64,000 nucleotides of DNA, from NCBI GenBank assembly GCA_036186865.1, contig AP025047.1:25000104-25064103 (forward strand). The letters run 5' to 3'. The DNA is from Eustoma russellianum. Taxonomy: Eukaryota > Streptophyta > Magnoliopsida > Gentianales > Gentianaceae. The translations under genes and the position numbers were made by a program. A model generated the notes under the pieces. The model had not been told where the DNA came from. It searched no databases and saw nothing but the letters and a program-made list of their open reading frames with translations. Positions 57,251 to 64,000 of this stretch are shown here, in pieces (the first letter of the stretch is position 1; each line of letters opens with the position of its first letter).

Positions 57251-57899
57251 AAATGATTTTATTTCATGTCAATTGTATTCTATGTGTTAGATACGAATAT
57301 CTGTAAGTTAAGATATAAGTTATGAAATCCTTAGATGATATGTTGACGGAGATAGGAAGGTTATGCCCTAAGTACTTAAGTTATGATTTATGAAGTCTAT
57401 GTGTAGACTTGATATTATGGAAGGAGGGTTATGGTATTTCTTTAAGTTATGATAATTAGACTATAAGTATGTAAGTGATGTTACTAGTGGTAGTATGATA
57501 AGATACCCTTAATTGACTGAGTCTCACGTTGCATGAAAACAAGATTTGCAAAGTTATATTGTCACATCTCATGTTTTGAAAGTTCATATGCATATGAATA
57601 ATAAACACGAGACGATTGATTCCATCGACACACGATATGTTATGTTATGTTATGTTCATGATTATGATCATGTTATGTTCGCCAGTGTGACATTGGTACC
57701 GGGGTGGTAGATGTCAGGGGCATATGATTACGTATGTGTCTGAGTGTAACACCGGGTCTGGGACACGGGATCTCTGTCATAGCGCGTCATCGTTGGTACA
57801 TGTACATATGTTATGATGTTTATGTCGTACATGTATTATATGGGGAATCAATAGGTATGTCGTGCGTTATTATTCTTATGAAAAGTGCTATAGTCAATG

Positions 57900-58035
57900 A
57901 TGAAAATGTTATGTCTTCATGTTATGCAAATGTCATGTTATGTAAGTTATGAAAATCATGTCATGTTTATGAAAAGTCATGTTATGAACCATCATGTTAT
58001 GAAAAGTCATTTTATGAAAAGTCATGTTTTATGCA
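57900..58035 (+). repeat. Short minisatellite TCATGTTATGAAAAG
   Basis: Several head-to-tail variants of TCATGTTATGAAAAG. The same units appear in reverse complement at the right end of the window (63940-64000). Confidence 0.7.
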
Positions 58036-58089
58036 TCACGTCATGACCATGTCACCTTAAGGTTATGATTAAGAATTCTTTAAGTATAT

Positions 58090-58767
58090 GACAGCACGAC
58101 CACGACCTCTACCACGACCGCGACCACTTCCTCGACCACGACCACGATTATTGTTATGATGACTAGCATTCGCTTCACGGAATGATTGTGATCCGGTCGG
58201 GTGAGTGTTATGGTTCTTCATCAATAATTCATTATTTTGTTCAGCGACAAGTAGACATAAAATAAGCTATGAGTATTTTTCAAATTTTCTTTCCCTATAT
58301 TGCTGCTGCAGGAGCATATTGGATGCATGGAAAGTTGTGAATGTTTTCTCTAACATATCGGCATCCGTAACTTTGTCCCCACATAACCTTAATTGTGAGA
58401 CTATAGAAAACATTGCAGAGTTATATTCGTTCACAGACTTATAATCTTGCAGCCTCAGGTGCAACCAGTCATATCTAGCCATAGGGAGGATTACACTTTT
58501 CTGATGATCATACCTTTCTTCCAGATTTATCCATAATTCATATGGATCTTTTACTCCAAGATATTCGGTTTTCAGCCCGTCATGGAGGTGATGGCGAATA
58601 AATATCATTGTTTTCGCCTTGTCTTGTTCGCTTGCCTTATTTCCTTCTTTTATAGTATGCCCAAGATTCATGGATGTCAAATGGATCTCGGCATCAAGGA
58701 CCCAAGCCATATAATTTCTTCCAGAAATGTCAAGGGCATTAAATTCCAGCTTTGTGATGTTTGCCAT
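58090..58767 (-). pseudogene. Copia C Gag, truncated
   Basis: ATG at 58767 (MANITKLEFNALD), chosen over an upstream ATG at 58818 because MANITKL is the usual family start. It has the copia gag (UBN2) layout: YMAWVLDAEIHL, YELWINLEERYDHQK, WLHLRLQDYKSVNEYNSAM. A TAG near 58267 replaces a Glu codon, and the frame continues to an RGRGRGRG tail. The zinc knuckle that should follow is absent because the foreign insert begins there. Confidence 0.87.
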
Positions 58768-59049
58768 TTGTCTGAGTAAACATAAATCAAATATATCAGA
58801 AAAAAATGATATATTCACTCAAAACTACAGATTTGAGTTAAATGTTATATGTTTCAGGCATAAGATGCTTCAGGCATAATAAATAGATAAAATTGGACTA
58901 ATAAAATGTAATAAATAGATATTGTATATATTACATCAACTAAATAAATAAATTATACTTATGTAAATAGGCATAGTAAATTTCCACAAAGATTTTATTA
59001 TGGTACAGAACTGGTTTAAAATAAATAAATTGCATTCTTAACACTAACC

Positions 59050-59125
59050 AAAAAGGCTTCTGACCTGATGGTTAGGGCGGCAAGATTACCATTGAAAGGT
59101 CCCAGGTTCGAAACCTGTGGAGGAA
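59050..59125 (+). mobile_element. tRNA-like SINE head 1 in copia C leader
   Basis: A-box-like TGACCTGATGGTTAGG (59061-59076) and B box GGTTCGAAACC (59105-59115) at tRNA-like spacing, antisense to the copia element. Confidence 0.5.
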
Positions 59126-59189
59126 ATTTTGGAGTATTTTTGCTCCTGGAGTGTTTAAATATAAATTTAAGCTTCTCCCCTTTGAGTTA

Positions 59190-59270
59190 CAAGATGCTTC
59201 TGGCCTAGTGGTTAAGGAAGTCAGCTTCAGCATCAAAAGGTCCTAGGTTCGGAACCTGACTGGGACAATT
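59190..59270 (+). mobile_element. tRNA-like SINE head 2 in copia C leader
   Basis: A box TGGCCTAGTGG (59201-59211) and B box GGTTCGGAACC (59246-59256). Both this and the copy 140 bp upstream begin with a GCTTCTG word. Not a functional tRNA: no convincing cloverleaf can be drawn. Confidence 0.5.
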
Positions 59271-59529
59271 TTGTTTTTTTTTCTAATTGCCAGAGAAAAA
59301 AAAATAAAACTCTCCCGTCTAGAGAGAGTCTCGAACCAAAGACCTCCAGAAAAGTGGAGTGAGCTAGCTCCACTAGGCCCCATTAATATTTATATTAATC
59401 CAGAATCAATTTCAAGAAGAAAAATCGAACCTGGGCATATTGCAACCAATTTCGCAGAATCAAGGATAAACATGGCATGTACTAGAATCAATTTAGTATT
59501 CGGGCATGTTTTCATGGCAATTTCCTGAA

Positions 59530-59915
59530 GCAATTTATGGCCTAGGCTTCGGTATTTATATTAAAACAATTTATGCTTCGGGCATGATAAAGCGATTCAT
59601 GCTTCAGGCATGATAACATTTATAATAACGATTTATGCTTTGGGCCTAACAACTATTCATGCTGCGGGCATGTGGGTTATTTAGTCATGTTATGCTTCAC
59701 GCATGATAATTATTCATACCAACGATTTATGCTTCGTGCATAACAACTATTTATGCTGCGGGCATGTCGGTTATTTAGTCATGTCATGCTTCAGGCATGA
59801 TAATTATTCATAACAAGGCATTATAAAATGATTCATGCTTCGGGCATGACAACAATTAATGTTTCAGGATGTTAACAATTCATGCTTCGGGCATGATAAA
59901 AAGATTCATTCTTAA
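59530..59915 (-). repeat. Hairpin array (CATGCTTCGGGCATG) in copia C leader
   Basis: About eleven variants of CATGCTTCGGGCATG occur at irregular 23-45 bp steps, with two more near 58855-58880. CATGC and GCATG are inverted around a 5-nt loop, so each can form a small stem-loop in RNA. A longer repeat of about 94 bp (around 59661 and 59755) contains two of them. Substitutions fall mostly in the loop. The array lies between the primer-binding site and gag. Confidence 0.85.
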
Positions 59916-60107
59916 CATGCTTTAACCTTTCTTAATTAACGGCTCACTGCCTTAATATAATGCTTTAAGCCAAAAGGCATTATTCAAGAGAAACAGGAAA
60001 ACAGAATAAAAAGAATGAAATGGAGGAAATGGCCATTCTTCGTACCAGGGATGCTGCAGCGAGAAAATTGCTTCTGGAATCCACTGACGACCAAGGATCA
60101 AAATCGA

Positions 60108-60127
60108 AGGGTATCGTGCTGATAACG
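60108..60127 (-). other. Primer-binding region of copia C
   Basis: On the minus strand the bases after the 5' LTR read CGTTATCAGCACGATACC. The TATCAGCACGA word is common after LTRs of this copia group; the primer tRNA was not identified. Confidence 0.6.
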
Positions 60128-60359
60128 TGTTATAAAGTCAAGCAAGTATAGTAAAGAGAAAAGAGAAACAAGAGAAATTTGTATCTCAAATGTGCGTATT
60201 TCATATATGATATGTGGTCCTATTTATAGGACTCAGGAAGTGAAGATAAACTGGATAAACCGTTTGAATAATACAAAAGATATAAAGTTTGGATATCCAT
60301 ATCAAATATAATGTCTATCTCTATCTGTTTATCTTTCAAATACCAATATATCCATAACA
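60128..60359 (-). repeat. 5' LTR of copia C
   Basis: 232 bp, TGTTATAAAG...CCATAACA, followed by GTTGA (60360-60364). TATA-like and AT-rich sequence on the minus strand would hold the promoter. Confidence 0.93.
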
Positions 60360-60364
60360 GTTGA

Positions 60365-60894
60365 GTCTTTTTCTTTAATACAATAAATAAACTATCATTG
60401 TACAGGCCAACGTTTGATGAGGAATAAATGACTATAATATACATCACCATATAGTGATGAATAAACAATTATAATAAATCAAAATGATACTAAGAATTAG
60501 ACATGCATTGTAGAAAGATGTTCACACATCTATAGATAGTCTGTTACACCAACATAAAAATATACTGTACTCTCTATAGTAATCAAGTCATTCTTGATTA
60601 ATGTACATCATACCAATTTGGATGGTAATATCTATTATTGTTCAGCATATTACTGAAATATACGCAAATTAGCTGAATGGTTGTAGGAATATGTCTCACT
60701 AAAGTAAAATGTCTCACTAAATTAAAGAAGCGGGTTTTTTGTATTGTGAAATAGTAGTTGATTGACGAGCTTAACGCATCATTATGTATCATCAGAAAAC
60801 AACCTCTATATATTTCTAAGAAATGGGTATGGTTGCATGCATCCAACCCTTCGTACCCCGAACTTTGTTAGATGGACGTGTTCGAGGACGTATG
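60365..60894. other. Intergenic sequence with a diverged TS-like SINE part
   Basis: AT-rich DNA. Positions about 60770-60885 match the SINE parts at 1095 and 40119 (ATCATCAGAAAACAACCTCT, then GCATCCAACCCTTCGTACCCC) without the TTG tail. No ORF. Confidence 0.45.
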
Positions 60895-62246
60895 TGTAGC
60901 GCCCCGCTCCCGAACCTTAGCATCGGGAACAGTGCACCCCCGTATCTCACTAAGGAGAATACAAAGCGCCGAATCAATTTCCAACATGTCCAAAAAGACG
61001 TAGAAATTTTTTTCGCGCGGAAACGAAATACAATAACATAAAGTTTTCTTGATAAATAAAATTCCTTAATACAATAATAAACCAAATCCTGACAATAACA
61101 TAAGTCTGAAAATCTAACAAGGTAATGTCTGGTGAGATCTCAATAAAATAAAGACAAATAGTCGCAAGGACTTCTTATATCCTAAGCGCGACCATCAGTC
61201 TGCCCACTCCACTGTATCAGCCCCGTCCTCAACAAAGACGTAGTCATAAGTCTCTTCCTGCTCACCTAGTGGGGGGAGGGGGGGAAGTAGGGGTGAGTGA
61301 CTGAGAAATCACTCAGTAGGCACCTGCCTCCAAGTAGTACAAGACAAACATACAATAATGATATAGCACACAGCACATAGGACATACTCCAATGGTAAGT
61401 GGCAAAGGTGATTGGGGCTAGAACCCCGACGTCCCGAGTTCGAGTCCGTGTGGAGACAATCCTTGTTGAAATATTACAAGAGCTGCCTCTGGGCTGACTG
61501 AGTCTCGAGTGTCCTCTCCCTTTGTAGGGCTGTCGGTGGAGCACATCCCTCGATTTACATCCCACATGGCTAAGGGGCCTCTGGTACAGGTGGGGGGAGA
61601 ACTCACTCCCTCATCAAAGTATAATAATGAAGTGTATAGTGTAAATAAAGAAAAATGGAGAAGTCTTGTCCCTTTTGGAGTGCAACTTACGGCTGAGGGG
61701 TGAGGGTTTGTACGAAAATAGGGTATAAGGAAAGAGAAGGAATTGTGGTGGAGTGATGGATAGAAGATAAAGTGTAGAATATTAATGATAGAAAAGTGTG
61801 TAAGAGAAGGCAAAGGTGATGTTGACTTGTGAGGGGTAGGTAGTGGGCGGCCTAAGGTTATTGGAGAGGGTGGAATTTCGTCTTTTATACTATATAGGGT
61901 AAAGTAGGAGAAAATGTGATAAAAGCGTGTATTGAAATTATCGTATCGGGTATTTTTATTTGGTTTGATTTACATCTACCGACTTAGGGTGCTATCGACT
62001 AACTTATTTAAATCATATCTTATATTCGAATGGTTCGTTATCTAGTTCCGTCAAGTCTGCTATATCCAGAAACTTATTGTTCAGTTATTTTTCCAAGCGT
62101 TTCTAACCTTAATATTTAATGTCGATGTCTTTATTAATCCTAGATAAAATTTAAATTTCATCGAAATTTTATCGACATCGCATTCACGTTCTATTTTTCA
62201 TTATATTATTACATTTCCATTGATCCGAAAATTCAGGTCGTAACAT
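60895..62246 (-). mobile_element. Gypsy-type LTR, mosaic of B-like and G-like parts
   Basis: Starts TGTAGCGCCCCGCTCCCG, very close to the element B LTR start, and includes a B-like GGGGTGAGTGACTGAGAAATCACTCAGTAGG stretch. From about 61650 to 62246 it matches family G (reverse complement of 54802-55400) and ends GTCGTAACA. It is followed by TCCCTCCTTATAAAAAGTTTCGTC, parallel to the 3' internal edge of element A. Read as the 3' LTR of a minus-strand element. Confidence 0.6.
61388..61460 (+). mobile_element. Possible SINE head inside mosaic LTR
   Basis: GTGGCAAAGGTGATTGGG resembles a weak A box, and GAGTTCGAGTCC near 61436-61447 is a good B box. The A box is imperfect. Confidence 0.35.
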
Positions 62247-63199
62247 TATTCCCTCCTTATAAAAAGTTTCGTCTTCGAAACTTAGGGTCGTATCGATTTT
62301 ATACTTAAAGATTTAATCACTTAATTTCTAGAGTCGTTTCTTAATCGCCTATGATTCAACTTAGTATTCACTGACTTATGATAAAATTTTTCTTAATTTA
62401 CTGTTTTCGTATACCTTCTATTGATCCGCTTAGATATTCTACAATCTCATATTTCTGTGTGTTACACCCACCTTTATATGTACCAATTTCAGCCGCTAAT
62501 CCGCGTCTAATTAAATCTCATATCATCTCCAATCTAGTCATGCTTACTCAGATTCAACTTATGCACACTACTTCCATTCAGATAATCCAACGTCATTCAG
62601 AATCCATAATTTAACTTCCGACATGCCATGACTCATTATACTCTTATCTCTATTCATATAATCGTACTCTTATCACTATGAATTTACATCCTTAATGTGA
62701 CTAACATCTTTAACCTACTCTGAAATTTCTAATTTCATCGTCTTAATCCTACTCGTACTATTTGTGCAATGTATTTACGAAACTCTAATCATCATAATTC
62801 TTATAAATCGCTGCTTATAATTCTACTACATATCGTATCTTAATCAGCCTTTGAAATTCTATCAGTATCTCCAAATATTATCCCAAAGAGAGCTAGACCT
62901 AAAATTATGGACATTACAGTTTATGACTACTATGTTACGAATAGGAAAATAGAATTGAGGTATCTGAGTGACTGGCCATGTATAAATGTTGGAAAGCCTA
63001 AATGACCTACTTATACTCTCTTTTTTCTCATATCTGCATAATATCGTTCTATTTCTCTTATGCTAAGGCTGTCGCTTTCGTCTAAGATCATTTCTTACAT
63101 CTATAATCATTTCTTAAATTCTAAGATCACTGCTTAAATCCATGTCGTTGTTTACTTATGTGTCCACAGTGGATCTAGAGCCTTTGCCCTGATAACAAG
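62247..63199 (-). other. Non-coding remnant between two gypsy LTRs
   Basis: About 950 bp starting with a polypurine-tract-like edge and ending with CTGATAACAAG, a decayed primer-binding-site position. No gag or pol motif is readable in any frame. It may be an internally deleted or non-autonomous gypsy element. Confidence 0.45.
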
Positions 63200-64000
63200 A
63201 GTAGCGCCCCGCCCAAAACTAGGGTTCCGGCCCGGTGCAACCGCCGTACTGTACTCCAAAGAGTATAAGGCGTCGATACCATACATGTACATGTCGACAT
63301 GAATGATGAATCAATAAGCAGAAGAAACATAACATAAACAAATCATAATCGACATGCAATGCACTACATCATAATCTGTACACGTCATATTATACTGAAT
63401 ACTGAAATCTTCTGAAATTCATCATAAACCGAGACATAACGCCTTCGAAGCAAATCTCTCGGTATTTTCTTCTTTATCAATGATCTATCTAACCTATCCA
63501 CAACAAGCCTGTAAAGTGTTACCTGTTATCTAGAAAGTGATAAATAGGCAAGTATGAGCGATAGCCAATGTTTTAATCGCTCAGCAAGTAGTCTTACTAG
63601 ATACAACATGTGGATCCTACATGGAGAGACGAGGTAACAAAATATAATAATCATGAATATAGAATATAATAAGCACGTCTCCATTTAAATCAGTATAACA
63701 TAACTGTAAACTGAAAGCAAATAAATAAGGAAATTCCACAACATACATATCATCATCACATACTACTTAATCCGTAACACCATATAGTGTCCATACTTAG
63801 CTTATAATCCATAACTTATACTTTTCTCTCATATCTTACATGTACTACACCCTAATGCTTAAACACTACATTGACCACTGTAGTGCCATTATAGACTTAA
63901 GGAATTCTTAATCATAACCCTAAGGTGACATGAGCATGACATGATGCATACGACATGAATTTTCATAAACATGACGTGCTTTTCATAACTTGCATAACAT
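63200..64000 (-). mobile_element. Gypsy-type family G LTR, cut by window end
   Basis: Starts AGTAGCGCCCCGCCC, and at 63890-64000 matches the reverse complement of 57900-58085 in the copia C insert (AAGGAATTCTTAATCATAACCC, then GGTGACATGAG). The remainder lies outside the window. Its first 100 bases differ strongly from the LTR at 60895. Confidence 0.6.

Larger units (their letters stand above)
54802..58085 (+). mobile_element. Gypsy-type LTR fragment (family G) inside copia C
   Basis: Starts TGTTACGACCCGAG at 54802. Its first 600 bp match the reverse complement of 62246 back to about 61650, and its end (about 57900-58085) matches the reverse complement of 63890-64000. It is thus a plus-strand LTR copy of the family at the right edge, lacking its last part. 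No clear duplication flanks it (CTTCT before, none after), so a deletion accompanied the event. It contains TA repeats, a CT-rich region and about 160-bp repeats. No credible ORF. Confidence 0.7.
51168..60359 (-). mobile_element. Ty1/copia retrotransposon C with foreign insert
   Basis: Bounded by 232-bp LTRs (51168-51399 and 60128-60359) that differ at about two positions, and by the duplication GTTGA (51163-51167 and 60360-60364), so insertion is young. Minus-strand content: gag (58767 onward), integrase, RT and RNase H. The segment that should hold the end of gag and the protease is replaced by about 3.3 kb of gypsy-type LTR sequence in the opposite orientation (54802 to about 58085). The 5' leader is about 1.3 kb and holds two SINE heads and a hairpin array. 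Confidence 0.9.

Noticed and set aside
59050..59270. Genuine tRNA genes
   Set aside because: A and B boxes are present but acceptor and anticodon stems do not pair, and each continues into SINE-like sequence.
60895..64000. A complete gypsy element at the right edge
   Set aside because: The two LTRs do not match at their starts, the internal part has no coding motif and the right end is outside the window, so only separate pieces are claimed.

Overview
The window is plant nuclear DNA, from a eudicot and probably an asterid. The evidence is one three-exon plant gene with GT-AG introns, plant-type LTR retrotransposons, an L1-like LINE, a Mutator-like element, and SINE copies ending in TTG runs like the TS-type SINEs of lamiids. 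The asterid placement is inference. Almost the whole window is transposable-element sequence. One convincing host gene is visible, plus one candidate host exon split by a retrotransposon.

Layout. 1-359 is a CACTA-type terminus. 360-1240 holds SINE copies. 1644-12018 is a Sirevirus-like Ty1/copia element on the minus strand (target duplication AATCC), with an extra 447-residue ORF between pol and the 3' LTR; it splits an open frame (1580-1643 + 12024-12200). 12833-13026 is a SINE with a 16-bp duplication. 13960-18740 is a minus-strand LINE. 20194-21493 is the host gene (185 aa, plus strand). 22150-24706 is a second Sirevirus-type LTR. 25273-39003 is a solo Ty3/gypsy LTR (duplication GCTGG). 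It was entered by a complete Ty3/gypsy element A (26723-37878, duplication TATGT), whose 3' LTR was in turn entered by a 987-bp Pack-MULE (27542-28528, 9-bp duplication CCCGTGCTG) carrying a two-finger C2H2 zinc-finger gene fragment. 40531-50386 is a second Ty3/gypsy element, B. 51168-60359 is a Ty1/copia element C (duplication GTTGA) with near-identical 232-bp LTRs; 3.3 kb of foreign LTR sequence replaces its protease region. 60895-64000 holds further gypsy LTR pieces running off the edge.

Two observations stand out. First, gypsy elements A and B appear to carry spliceosomal introns inside gag-pol. Two introns lie at the same position and phase in both elements (gag/protease and RT/RNase H junctions), and B has a third inside RT. 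Unspliced RNA would end translation inside the first intron and give Gag only, while spliced RNA would give Gag-Pol. Second, a short hairpin module (GCGCCTAATGTAGG followed by a TTCGAA box) is repeated in the LTRs of both the Sirevirus-like copia element and gypsy element A, and as an exact 42-bp-period array downstream of the copia pol gene.

All coding regions of the elements except the copia 3' ORF carry stops or frameshifts, so these copies look inactive. All calls come from reading the sequence alone; no database search was run.
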